From assembly GCA_900762125.1 (NCBI GenBank), contig CAAFFL010000024.1, positions 1 to 19,036 on the forward strand: DNA of 19,036 nt. Reading direction: 5' to 3'. The DNA is from an uncultured Prevotella sp. GTDB taxonomy: Bacteria > Bacteroidota > Bacteroidia > Bacteroidales > Bacteroidaceae. Below, in pieces: positions 1 through 7,671 of the stretch. The notes below the pieces were generated by a model. It saw nothing but the letters and a program-made list of their open reading frames with translations, made no database searches and was not told the origin of the DNA. The stretch's first letter is position 1. Each line of letters begins with the position of its first letter. The translations under genes were made by a program, and so were the position numbers.

Positions 1-2
1 GT

Positions 3-35
3 ATCACTACTGTCCACGAGATTCCTTTAACATTT
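3..35 (+). repeat. Left inverted repeat of the IS4-family element
   Basis: It matches the reverse complement of 1345-1377 at 29 of 33 positions by eye. Both outer ends read ATCACT and both inner ends read TTAACATTT. It marks the downstream end of the element relative to the transposase. Confidence 0.8.
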
Positions 36-56
36 CAAAAAGTAACAATTTGATAG

Positions 57-1229
57 TTACCCATCAAAATTGAGGCAGAGCTGCTGGTATTTTCCTTCAG
101 TAGGCTCTTCCTCTTTCTGTTCAATGAGCAAGTCACACAATGGCATTTTAGTCAACAATGCCGTGCTTAAAATTCTTAGAACATCATAAGTTTGAAGCTT
201 TAGCCCCATACATTCTTGTACGATAACGACAAGACAATATGCAATGATTGCTGCATAGATTTGTATTTTCACAGCATTCTCCGAGGTTCCATAAAACTCT
301 TTGATGCGCAGATGTTGCTTCAGCCATTTGAAGAACAGTTCTACTCTCCATCTGTATTTGTAAAGCATGGCAACCTGTTCCGCTGTAACTTCAAAATTGT
401 TCGTGTAAAATACAAATGTCCTATTACCATCATAGTCATAGAACACCACTCGCCGAAGTTTATTTGGATATTGCTTCTTAGTCTTGTGTCCCTTGAAACG
501 TATAATTTGATCAGCCATAATTCCAGATGAAGGGTTGTTGTATTCTTTATCCTCTATGACCTCAAACGACATTTTATGTTTTTCTCTAACGACAAAGTAT
601 GCTTCTGCTTCTTCTATGATATAAAGTTTCTTAGTTGCCATATACGCCCTGTCAAATATATAGAAACCCTCTTTCTCATAGGGAATTAGCTCCATTACTT
701 GGGAATCGTGAACTGAAGCGTCTGTAATGACAGAAAATGTCGGAATGTCTGTCTTCACATCATACAGTTCATGCAATTTCACTCCTCCTTTCCCATGATG
801 CAGTTTAGTCCACCAGTATACAGAAAGGCACAATGATATTGTTGAGGAGTCGAACGCATAGACATTGTTCGATATGAAGAAGTCCTTGACGACTCCTCGT
901 TTCTCCCTTGCTATGGAAACCATCTTGTCTGCAAACTCCTGGAATATCTTGACCTCGCGTATTTCATTAGCCTTGCTCAAATTGCTTCAACTAACATTCT
1001 TTCCAAAACCAAGATGGTGGAACGCTGACTTGAACGGAGTGATGGTCACAATAAGGTCTCGTAATCCCTCACGATTGGACAACTGACCAAATAGAAGAAC
1101 CATCAGATGGTTCCAACAAGTAAAACTCTTAACATATTTGTTGCCTTCATACTTTTTTACCAACCATTCAAAGTTCTTCCTTGGAAGAAAATCTACAAGT
1201 TGCGTGAATACATATCGACCTTGATTCAT
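57..1229 (-). pseudogene. IS4-family transposase, interrupted by an in-frame TGA
   Basis: This encodes a DDE transposase for the surrounding element. The first 80 codons (1229-990) form the DUF4372 head, beginning MNQGRYVFTQLVDFLPRKNF. A TGA at 989-987 follows KNVS, and the same frame then continues SNLSKANEI without any indel. The second part carries the catalytic core: a first Asp in YAFDSSTISLCLS, a second in IFDRAYM, and the YREK signature in YKYRWRVELFFKWLK. The family normally has an Arg-type residue before SNLSKANE, so a CGA-to-TGA transition is the simplest cause. The catalytic part is otherwise complete, so the loss looks recent. Readthrough or a separate downstream product is possible but unsupported. 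Confidence 0.85.
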
Positions 1230-1344
1230 AACTACCTTGAATTTGTAGATGCTTACAATTTGTAAGTTCTTGCAAAGATAGCAGTTTCAAAACCTCCGAG
1301 TGCCTTTTTGTATGAAAACCTCTTTATTTACAAGGTGTTTGAGC

Positions 1345-1377
1345 AAATGTTAATGGATTTTCGTGGACAGCAGTGAT
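1345..1377 (-). repeat. Right inverted repeat of the IS4-family element
   Basis: Partner of 3-35. It lies on the transposase start side, about 115 bp upstream of the start codon. Its outer edge is two bases from the stop codon (1380-1382) of the neighbouring isomerase gene. Confidence 0.8.
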
Positions 1378-1379
1378 TG

Positions 1380-2360
1380 TTATCCTACAATCCCCGCGCC
1401 GATGATGTCCTGCAGACGGATGGTGCCCACCTGCTGACCATGACTGACGACGGGCAGGGCGGAGATGTTGCGGTCCTTGAGCTGCTTCAGGGCCACGACG
1501 GCGAGCTTCGTCGGTGTGGTGGTCTGCGGCTGCCGCGTCATCACCTCTTCCACCTGCAGGTCGTAGACGTTCACGCCCTTCTCCAACTGTCGGCGCAGGT
1601 CGCCATCGGTGATGACGCCGCAGAGGTGGCCGTCCGCGTCGACGACGTTGACGATGCCCAGACCTTTCTTACCCATGACGATGATGGCGTCCTTCAGCGT
1701 GGAACTCACCGCGATGACGGCATCATCGTCACCCGTCGACATCAGGTCGCTGACGCGGAGGATGAGTTTCTTGCCCAGCGCACCAGCAGGATGGAACTTG
1801 CCGAAGTCCTTCTCCTTGAAACCATAGAGCGCACTCGCCACGACGGCGAGGGCATCGCCGTAGGCCAGCTCCACCGTCGTACTCGACGTCGGCGCCAGTC
1901 CGAGGTAGCACGCCTCCTGGAACGGCGGCAGCACCTGCACGAGGTCGGAGGCCTGTGCCAGCGTCGACGTGGCATTGCCCGTGATGCCGATGATGTGCGC
2001 GCCGATCATCTTGATGTTCGGCAAGATGTTCACGATCTCATCGCTCTCGCCGCTGTAGCTGATGCAGATGACGACGTCGTCCTTGGAGATCATGCCCAGG
2101 TCGCCGTGCATCGCCTCGCCGGGGTGCAGGAAGAACGTCGGCGTGCCGAGACTCGACATCGTCGCAGCAATCTTCGAGGCGATATGTCCCGGCTTGCCCA
2201 TGCCCGTAACGATGACCTTGCCCTTGCAGTGGACCACTGCGTCAAGGATCTGCGCAAACATGTCGTCCAGCGCGTCACGCATCTTCTGCATCGCGCTGAT
2301 CTCAATGTCGAAGACGCGACGCGCCTCCTCCAATACATTAATATCTTCTTTCAGCTTCAT
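1380..2360 (-). CDS. kdsD: KdsD/KpsF-type arabinose-5-phosphate isomerase
   Basis: The family interconverts ribulose 5-phosphate and arabinose 5-phosphate, the first committed step toward Kdo, in the cytoplasm. The 326-residue product is close to the E. coli enzyme in length. An N-terminal SIS domain spans about residues 35-195, with GMGKPGHIASK, HPGEAMHGDLGM, SYSGESDE, LGLAPTSSTT and KFHPAGALGKK. Two CBS domains follow (about 205-326). Lys56, Glu108, Glu149 and His190 lie at a constant offset of three from the residues I recall as important in E. coli KdsD (59, 111, 152, 193). It lies 33 bp downstream of a NeuA-like cytidylyltransferase gene and is probably co-transcribed with it. No KdsA, KdsC or NeuB gene is visible. 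A paralogue dedicated to one capsule, as with KpsF, is as likely as the housekeeping copy. Confidence 0.9.
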   Translation of the reverse strand: MKLKEDINVLEEARRVFDIEISAMQKMRDALDDMFAQILDAVVHCKGKVIVTGMGKPGHIASKIAATMSSLGTPTFFLHPGEAMHGDLGMISKDDVVICISYSGESDEIVNILPNIKMIGAHIIGITGNATSTLAQASDLVQVLPPFQEACYLGLAPTSSTTVELAYGDALAVVASALYGFKEKDFGKFHPAGALGKKLILRVSDLMSTGDDDAVIAVSSTLKDAIIVMGKKGLGIVNVVDADGHLCGVITDGDLRRQLEKGVNVYDLQVEEVMTRQPQTTTPTKLAVVALKQLKDRNISALPVVSHGQQVGTIRLQDIIGAGIVG

Positions 2361-2370
2361 TTTCTTTCAA

Positions 2371-2412
2371 TCCTAACTTCTAACTCCTAACTTCTAACTC
2401 CTAACTCCTAAC
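2371..2412. repeat. Six tandem heptamers (TYCTAAC)
   Basis: On the plus strand the stretch reads TCCTAAC and TTCTAAC in the order C, T, C, T, C, C at the second position, six copies without interruption. It covers the last codons and stop of the cytidylyltransferase gene and most of the gap before the isomerase start. Seven is not a multiple of three, so a change in copy number would alter the reading frame of the upstream gene's tail and the spacing to the downstream start. Confidence 0.9.
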
Positions 2413-3041
2413 TCCATCTTAACCGCCAGCTCATAGTCTTTCGGCTCGTCGATGTCCATCGCCTCCATGCCGCTGACCTCCTGGATGTAAGGTTTGTAGC
2501 CGATGCGGCGGTGGTGCAGCGTGAAGATCTCCTTGCGGAAGATGAAGAACGCACTCGTCTCCACCCAGATGGGCTCCATGTCCTGTGTGCGCGGCACGTC
2601 GTCAAGGGAGTAGTTGATCGGCTCACCCTTGTACCATGCGAAGGTCTGGATGCGCTCGGCAGAGAACGCGGAGTCGTTCTCTCCCGTCAGCACATGACTC
2701 AATGCGTTCTCCACCGACGCCGTCTTGATGAATGGCGAGGTGGTATGTGCGAGGACATACACGTCCGCCTCCACCTCACGGATGAACGCCTCATAGATGT
2801 CCGCACCCTTGACATTGTCGCCATCGAGGCGGGCGTCGCGCTGCAAATAGCGGGCACCCGCGGGCAGATACTCCTTCACAGCGGAATCGCTGCAATAGAC
2901 GTACACCTCGTCGATGCCCGGCACGTGCAGCAGGGTGTTGACGACATGCCAGCACAACGGGTGACCCGCCAGCGGCAGGATGTTCTTATGTGGCAACCGC
3001 TGCGAGTGCAGTTTGATGGGAACCAGAGCTACTGTCTTCAT
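2394..3041 (-). CDS. NeuA-type (acylneuraminate) cytidylyltransferase family protein
   Basis: The family couples CTP to a sialic-acid-like or Kdo-like keto-sugar, giving the CMP-sugar used by a glycosyltransferase. The 215-residue product opens with the nucleotide-binding segment VALVPIKLHSQRLPHKN (about residues 4-20), a variant of the family's GGSKR-x-x-x-KN loop, followed by LPLAGHPL. An upstream in-frame ATG at 3071 would add ten residues but lies inside the promoter box, so I take 3041. The C-terminal residues ELGVRS are encoded by a heptamer repeat and are probably not functional. Next to a KdsD-type isomerase, a Kdo-like or nonulosonate substrate is likely, but the exact sugar cannot be read from sequence. 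KdsB is less likely because its loop differs. Confidence 0.8.
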   Translation of the reverse strand: MKTVALVPIKLHSQRLPHKNILPLAGHPLCWHVVNTLLHVPGIDEVYVYCSDSAVKEYLPAGARYLQRDARLDGDNVKGADIYEAFIREVEADVYVLAHTTSPFIKTASVENALSHVLTGENDSAFSAERIQTFAWYKGEPINYSLDDVPRTQDMEPIWVETSAFFIFRKEIFTLHHRRIGYKPYIQEVSGMEAMDIDEPKDYELAVKMELGVRS

Positions 3042-3068
3042 ATCCGATGCTTCATATACATTGCTGTG

Positions 3069-3076
3069 CAAAAGTA
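3069..3076 (-). promoter_or_regulatory. Bacteroidetes -7 box for the cytidylyltransferase-kdsD operon
   Basis: On the minus strand this reads TACTTTTG, matching TAnnTTTG, 28 bases before the chosen ATG at 3041. It excludes the in-frame ATG at 3071 as start. Confidence 0.65.
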
Positions 3077-3203
3077 CTGCTATTTTTTGAAATACCGCTA
3101 AAACACGGGGATTTATTCTCCATTCCCCCTTCTGGCACAGAAGCTGAAGGTTAAACTTTATTATAAGATGATTACCATAAGATGATAATTAAAAGATAAT
3201 AAT

Positions 3204-3211
3204 TACTTTTG
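3204..3211 (+). promoter_or_regulatory. Bacteroidetes -7 box for the AAA ATPase gene
   Basis: TACTTTTG matches TAnnTTTG and sits 20 bases before the ATG at 3232. The sequence just upstream is very AT-rich, with a repeated ATAAGATGAT. Confidence 0.65.
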
Positions 3212-3231
3212 CATTATCAACATCATCGCTT

Positions 3232-4359
3232 ATGAGCATCAAGAATCCTTTTATCCTTGAGAACAACGTTGCTGACGAGTATTTCTGCGACCGTGACGCT
3301 GAGACAGCCCTGCTGCGTCGGCACATCGAGAATGGCCGCAACGTCGTGTTACTGTCGCCCCGCCGTGTTGGGAAGACTGGGTTGCTCTATCATTTTTTTC
3401 GGCAGCCCGACATCCAGCGCGATTATTACACCATTCTGATAGACCTCTATACTACCAAGACCTTGGAGGAGATGGTCGACGTGATGGGCAAAGCCATCTT
3501 CACCGCATTGAGTTCGAAAAGCCAGAAAGCCGCAGCCGCATTCATGGCCTATGTGAAGGCACTCTATGGCGGCATCAGCATTGACGAGGAAGGCAACCCT
3601 ATGATCAAGGTTGGCGTGGACAAGGCACGGGATCCCCGTACCACTGTAGAGGAGATGTTCAGCTACATTGACCACGCCGACAAGCCCTGCATCATTGCCA
3701 TCGATGAGTTTCAGGTGGTGGCGGGCTACCCCGATGGGAATGCCGAAGCCCTGCTGAGGACCTATATCCAGCGCAGCCTGAATGGGCATTACATCTTTTC
3801 CGGAAGCCAGCGAACACTGATGAGCGAGATGTTCCTCTCCCCCAGCCGACCTTTCTACCAAAGCACAACGATGATGAACATTGATGTGCTGGACAAAGCC
3901 GTTTACGCCGATTTCGCCACGCGCCTTTTTGAGCAGTACAACAAAAGCATCACACCGCAGACCATCGAGGATGTCTATGCCAAATTTGAAGGCATCACCT
4001 GGTATCTGCAACGCACCCTCAACGAACTGTTCGCAGAGACAGAGCCCCATCAGCAGTGCACCCCTGACATGGTTCCGCAAGCCATCAACTCCATTCTGGC
4101 GGCAAACCATTTCAGCTACAGCAGCACATTGTTCCAGTTGCCGTCCAAGCAGAAAGACCTGCTCATCGCAATCTGCCAGGAAGGCAAAGCCACGCAGATC
4201 ACCTCCGGGAAGTTCATCAAGCAGCATCGGTTGCTCTCTGCCAGCAGCGTGCAGTCGGCCATCAAAGGCCTGCTGGACAAAGAGTTCGTCACCATGGAGA
4301 TGGGGGTCTACGAGGTCTACGACAAGTTCTTCGCCCTGTGGCTGCGTCGGAACTCGTAG
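3232..4359 (+). CDS. AAA-type ATPase with C-terminal winged helix
   Basis: This belongs to the archaeal-type ATPase group common in Bacteroidales, a P-loop domain followed by a winged helix; the biological role is not known. The 375-residue product has Walker A SPRRVGKT (residues 42-49), Walker B CIIAIDEFQ (about 153-161) and a sensor-like YIFSGSQRTLMSEMF. The tail QKDLLIAICQEGK through YEVYDKFFALWLRR has the look of a winged-helix module. The N-terminal NPFILENNVADEYFCDRDAE is typical of the group. It has its own promoter and is divergent from the cytidylyltransferase operon, so it is probably an independent insertion rather than a polysaccharide gene. These ATPases are often scattered singly through Bacteroidales genomes. 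Confidence 0.8.
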   Translation: MSIKNPFILENNVADEYFCDRDAETALLRRHIENGRNVVLLSPRRVGKTGLLYHFFRQPDIQRDYYTILIDLYTTKTLEEMVDVMGKAIFTALSSKSQKAAAAFMAYVKALYGGISIDEEGNPMIKVGVDKARDPRTTVEEMFSYIDHADKPCIIAIDEFQVVAGYPDGNAEALLRTYIQRSLNGHYIFSGSQRTLMSEMFLSPSRPFYQSTTMMNIDVLDKAVYADFATRLFEQYNKSITPQTIEDVYAKFEGITWYLQRTLNELFAETEPHQQCTPDMVPQAINSILAANHFSYSSTLFQLPSKQKDLLIAICQEGKATQITSGKFIKQHRLLSASSVQSAIKGLLDKEFVTMEMGVYEVYDKFFALWLRRNS

Positions 4360-4424
4360 AAACATCGTTACCGATGATAGCGAATAATCTTCGACAAAGC
4401 GTTGCGGCATTCGGTGTTTTTACT

Positions 4425-4432
4425 TATCTTTG
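4425..4432 (+). promoter_or_regulatory. Bacteroidetes -7 box for the first DUF6080-like gene
   Basis: TATCTTTG matches TAnnTTTG. It lies 20 bases before the ATG at 4453 and 47 before the ATG at 4480, and rules out the upstream in-frame ATG at 4402. Confidence 0.6.
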
Positions 4433-4479
4433 CAAGCACAAAAACCTTGATTATGTGTAAACCCGGGCTTCCAAAAAAT

Positions 4480-5937
4480 ATGCTCAAAGTATTCAAAATA
4501 AGGCACGAAGAACGGTGGATAGCCGTGGGGGCGACGGTGTATGCCGTGGTGCTCAACGCACTGGTGTATATCCGGTATGGCACACAATACGCGCAACTCT
4601 CTGGTGATGGTGCTTGGAAGACGTTTTCAAAGACCTTTCTCGTTTCCGGCTTCGACCCGACCGGCTGGGGCGTTCTGACACAGTGGGACGAGGTGTACAA
4701 CATCCGGCGACATCCATTGATGGCCGTGCTGATGTATATCCCCAGCCTCATCAACCAAGGACTCACAGCACTGACGGGCGTCAACTGTGCGCTACCCATC
4801 TACGCTATCATCCTCCTCTTCTGCACTGTCTACTCCGCCATCTTCCTCTACCGCATCCTCCGCGAGGGTGTACAGCTGCAGCACCTTGATGCCTTGCTGC
4901 TCACGATGTTGTGCTTCAGCCTCGGATATGTGATGCTCGCTTGTTGCCTGCCGGACCACTTCGGACTGTCGATGCTGTTGCTCATCGCGACAATCTATTT
5001 CGCTACCAACCTCTGGAACCAGCGTTCCAGCAATCCCTGCATCTCTCGCAAGCACAGCGGGCAATGGGCACTCCTGCTGACCATCGTTTCCGGTGTGTCG
5101 CTGTCCAACAGTGTGAAGGTGCTCCTGGCCGGTTGGCTGAGTCAAGGACGCCGCTTCTGGCAGCCTCGCCACCTGTTCCTTGCCGTTGTGGTGCCAATCG
5201 TGTTCCTCGGCGGCTTCACTTGGTGGGAGTATGCTCACTTCGAGGTGCCCAAGCAAGAGGCGGCGCAAGCTCGGTTCAAGGCTCGCGACAAAGCCATCCG
5301 CGACAGCATCTACCAAGCGGTGCGCGACAGCACGGGGCTCACCGACGAAGCGGCCATCCAAGCTGAGGTCAAGAAGGTCATCCATCGACGCATCATCGCC
5401 AAATACCAGCGCGACCATCAGCAACCTTGGAACCAACACACCGGCAAGCCGATGACAAAAACTGGTATGCTGGCGTGGACCGACGTGTCGACCTCCCGCT
5501 GGCAGTCGCTGGTGGACAACTGGTTTGGCGAACCTATACAGATCCACCGCGGCCACCTGATGGAGGATGTGCTGCGTGGGCGTCCAGTATTTGTCGGCTA
5601 TCAGTCGGTAGGCAACTATGTGGTGGAAGGGATCATCGTCTTGCTGTTGCTCCTCGGCATCTGGCATGGGCGTCGTGAGCGCCTGCTGTGGCTGGCGTTG
5701 TCGTTCATGGGCTGCGACCTGTTGCTGCACGTCGGACTGGGCTTTGGCCTCAACGAGGTATACATCATGTCGCCCCACTGGCTCTTCGTCCTTCCCATCG
5801 CCATCGGCTATTGGCTGCGCGAGGCATCACGAAAGCAGTGGATGCTAATGATGAATCGAGGGATTGTCATCGTTTTGTCGGCATTCCTCTTCATCTGGAA
5901 TCTAGCAGCCGTAGCCACCTATTTTACTTCTTGCTAA
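4480..5937 (+). CDS. Multipass membrane protein, DUF6080-like (paralogue 1)
   Basis: This is a polytopic inner-membrane protein of about 485 residues. I believe it matches the Bacteroidetes family DUF6080, from memory. It begins MLKVFKIRHEERW and has about ten hydrophobic segments, with a large hydrophilic loop in the middle (roughly residues 250-365) rich in charged residues. The C-terminal part contains GRRERLLWL and HVGLGFGLNEVYIMSPHW. Both are shared with the protein at 9161-10417, so the two are paralogues. The start could also be 4453 (nine residues longer); I chose 4480 by comparison with the paralogue. Its 3' end overlaps the flippase gene by 14 bp tail to tail. In this setting a polymerase or membrane glycosyltransferase role is conceivable, but no catalytic motif proves it. 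Confidence 0.75.
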   Translation: MLKVFKIRHEERWIAVGATVYAVVLNALVYIRYGTQYAQLSGDGAWKTFSKTFLVSGFDPTGWGVLTQWDEVYNIRRHPLMAVLMYIPSLINQGLTALTGVNCALPIYAIILLFCTVYSAIFLYRILREGVQLQHLDALLLTMLCFSLGYVMLACCLPDHFGLSMLLLIATIYFATNLWNQRSSNPCISRKHSGQWALLLTIVSGVSLSNSVKVLLAGWLSQGRRFWQPRHLFLAVVVPIVFLGGFTWWEYAHFEVPKQEAAQARFKARDKAIRDSIYQAVRDSTGLTDEAAIQAEVKKVIHRRIIAKYQRDHQQPWNQHTGKPMTKTGMLAWTDVSTSRWQSLVDNWFGEPIQIHRGHLMEDVLRGRPVFVGYQSVGNYVVEGIIVLLLLLGIWHGRRERLLWLALSFMGCDLLLHVGLGFGLNEVYIMSPHWLFVLPIAIGYWLREASRKQWMLMMNRGIVIVLSAFLFIWNLAAVATYFTSC

Positions 5938-7375
5938 GCTTCTGCTTGGCAAAGGCCAAGCACTCATCGAGCATTTTTACACGCAATAGTTTCATTACGC
6001 CCACATAGGCTGCTCCGCCCACTATCATCCTGAGCAGGAGCATCGCCCAGGCGGGCAACGTCAACGGTCGCGTGACAAACCACACTGCCGCCATCACCAC
6101 AGCGGAAATCAGAGCAAAGGGCACGATGTCCTTCTGTGCATCAAGGATGCTGACATGCACCTTGCGCTGTGCCTGCACCTGCCACACCAACAGATAGAGC
6201 ACGGTGAACGCCGACGTGGCTGCGACCATCACCGTGATGCCGAAGCTGTGCAGGGCGATGAGCAGGAGAAGCTGGAGAACAATCTGTCCAATGTTGCACC
6301 ACATATAGACATCCGACCGTCCCTGGCCCATCACCAGTCCTTGATAGAGGGAATAAAACGGCATAAAGGCGCCACCCACACAGAGCAACTGCAACAACGG
6401 GACGCTCTCGATCCACTTTGCCGACACCGTGCAGACGATGAGCTCCTCAGCGACTATTGCAAGGCCGAACATCAACGGGAAGGACACGAACGCCGTGAAG
6501 CGTGTCATCTTGCGGAACACGCGCTTCTCACGGTCGGCATCGTCAGCCACTGTGGCAAAGACCGGTTGTGCAACCTGACCCACCATGCCGCTGACAAAGC
6601 TGTAAGCCTTCGTGTCCCAGTTGTTGGCCTGGTTGAACAGTCCCACAGCACGCATGGGATAAAGACGTCCGAAGATGAATGTCAGGAGATTCTGACTCAG
6701 GGTGTTGATGATGTTCGGGATGAGGATCTTCACGGCAAAGCCAAACATCGGGCGGATAGGCCGCAGGTCTATATCCCACGACGGGTGGAAACGGGAGTAG
6801 CGCAGCCGCATGAGGTTGAGCACAGTGATATACGTCAATTGTTGGCCGACAATGGACCAATAGGCACAGCCGCCAAAGGCCATGCCGATACCCACAAGGC
6901 CCGAGGTGATGAGTGCCACGAAGCCACAGATGGTGGTCTCCCTCACCATCAGGTTCTTGAACATGTAGGCGTTGCGGGCTATACCCAGCGACGAGATGAC
7001 GAATGAGAGGAAGGTGACACGAGAGACAAGCACCAGCCGCGGGTCATGAAAGAAGCGGGCGATGAGCGGTGCACAAAAGAAAAGCACAGCATAGCACAGC
7101 AGACTCATCAGCACGTTGAACCAGAACACGGCGTTGAAGTCGCGGTGCGTGGCATGCTTAAGGTTGACCAGGGCATTGGTGAATCCCGCCGCTTGCAAGG
7201 TGCCGGCCAGCGTGGTGAAGATGACGAGGACACCCGTCACGCCGTAGTCCTCCGGCGTGAGCAGGCGGCCGAGGAAGATGCCGAACACGAGGTTGAGCAC
7301 CTGCGTCGAGCCATTGTTCATCATTCCCCAGAAAAAGCCGCGGGCGGTCTTCTCCTTCAAGTTGTCTTCTGCCAT
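5924..7375 (-). CDS. MOP-family polysaccharide flippase (WzxC/PST type)
   Basis: The family moves undecaprenyl-diphosphate-linked repeat units across the inner membrane before polymerisation or ligation. The 483-residue product is hydrophobic throughout and consistent with 12-14 membrane helices. It opens with TARGFFWGMMNNGSTQVLNLVFGIFLGRLLTPEDYGVTG, split here as the family's amphipathic start, first helix and the conserved L-x-P-x-DYG turn. Length and N-terminal motif are typical of Bacteroidales WzxC-like proteins. The start at 7375 is supported by a promoter box 18 bases upstream. It converges on and overlaps the DUF6080-like gene. The exact glycan carried is unknown. Confidence 0.88.
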   Translation of the reverse strand: MAEDNLKEKTARGFFWGMMNNGSTQVLNLVFGIFLGRLLTPEDYGVTGVLVIFTTLAGTLQAAGFTNALVNLKHATHRDFNAVFWFNVLMSLLCYAVLFFCAPLIARFFHDPRLVLVSRVTFLSFVISSLGIARNAYMFKNLMVRETTICGFVALITSGLVGIGMAFGGCAYWSIVGQQLTYITVLNLMRLRYSRFHPSWDIDLRPIRPMFGFAVKILIPNIINTLSQNLLTFIFGRLYPMRAVGLFNQANNWDTKAYSFVSGMVGQVAQPVFATVADDADREKRVFRKMTRFTAFVSFPLMFGLAIVAEELIVCTVSAKWIESVPLLQLLCVGGAFMPFYSLYQGLVMGQGRSDVYMWCNIGQIVLQLLLLIALHSFGITVMVAATSAFTVLYLLVWQVQAQRKVHVSILDAQKDIVPFALISAVVMAAVWFVTRPLTLPAWAMLLLRMIVGGAAYVGVMKLLRVKMLDECLAFAKQKLSKK

Positions 7376-7393
7376 GCAAAACGATTAATATTG

Positions 7394-7401
7394 CAAAAGT
7401 A
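7394..7401 (-). promoter_or_regulatory. Bacteroidetes -7 box for the flippase gene
   Basis: On the minus strand TACTTTTG matches TAnnTTTG, 18 bases before the ATG at 7375. It is divergent from the promoter at 7456-7463, with about 55 bases between the two boxes. Confidence 0.65.
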
Positions 7402-7455
7402 CATCTTATTTTTGAAATTCTCCCATTTGCAGCTGCATCTTTTAAAAAGAAATAT

Positions 7456-7463
7456 TAACTTTG
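7456..7463 (+). promoter_or_regulatory. Bacteroidetes -7 box for the small-protein operon
   Basis: TAACTTTG matches TAnnTTTG. Transcription should begin close to 7468, which leaves almost no leader for an ATG there and favours the SD-led start at 7495. Confidence 0.65.
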
Positions 7464-7481
7464 CAACATGAATAAATTCAT

Positions 7482-7486
7482 GGAGG
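7482..7486 (+). promoter_or_regulatory. Shine-Dalgarno site that decides the small-protein start
   Basis: GGAGG lies eight bases before ATG 7495. Strong SD sites are uncommon in this phylum, so its presence here is a good argument against the two in-frame upstream ATGs (7468, 7480). Confidence 0.6.
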
Positions 7487-7494
7487 ATAAAACT

Positions 7495-7671
7495 ATGGCA
7501 AACGAAACATTAAATACTCAAGGGCAGCCCCTCACAAGGGAGGTTGCAATGGCTCGCTTTATGGCTGCAAAGAAGAAGAAGAAAGAAGCCGTCGATCGAA
7601 TGACAAAGGAGCTAATTCGTCTTTATGAGGCAGAACATGGAGAGAAGCCCAAATATATTGAAGTATGGTAA
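7495..7671 (+). CDS. Small basic protein of unknown function, first gene of a pair
   Basis: A 58-residue protein starting MANETLNTQGQPL. A basic run, FMAAKKKKKEAVDR, lies in a probable amphipathic helix, followed by LIRLYEAEHGEKPKYIEVW. It has no signal peptide or membrane segment. The start at 7495 follows a GGAGG at good spacing; a nine-residue longer form from 7468 would need a leaderless transcript. Its last seven bases overlap the start of the next gene, so the two are surely translated together. A small charged first gene overlapping a 169-residue second gene has the layout of a toxin-antitoxin or chaperone-like pair, but I recognise no family for it. The AT-rich sequence differs from the GC-rich genes on both sides, which suggests it arrived separately. 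Confidence 0.7.
   Translation: MANETLNTQGQPLTREVAMARFMAAKKKKKEAVDRMTKELIRLYEAEHGEKPKYIEVW

Larger units (their letters stand above)
3..1377 (-). mobile_element. IS4-family insertion sequence (DUF4372 type)
   Basis: The two ends carry imperfect inverted repeats of about 33 bp. The left copy (3-35) starts ATCACTACTGTCCACGA. The reverse complement of the right copy (1345-1377) starts ATCACTGCTGTCCACGA. I count four mismatches, and both end in TTAACATTT. Between them lies a single transposase reading frame on the minus strand. The element is about 1.37 kb, a normal size for this group. A target duplication cannot be tested because only two bases of left flank are in the window. The right end lies two bases from the stop codon of the kdsD-like gene, so insertion left that gene intact. 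Confidence 0.88.

Noticed and set aside
1377..2390. Long plus-strand open frame opposite the isomerase gene
   Set aside because: It is antisense to a well-recognised KdsD gene. The product is rich in Asp, His and Arg with no domain, as expected for a shadow frame in GC-rich DNA.
2371..2412. CRISPR or attachment site
   Set aside because: The unit is only seven bases long and uninterrupted, so it is a simple tandem repeat.
3349..4410. 353-codon minus-strand frame opposite the AAA ATPase
   Set aside because: The plus strand has clear Walker motifs and a promoter; the minus frame has no family features.
7468..7494. Earlier start for the small basic protein
   Set aside because: The -7 box ends four bases before this ATG, while the ATG at 7495 has a GGAGG at good spacing.
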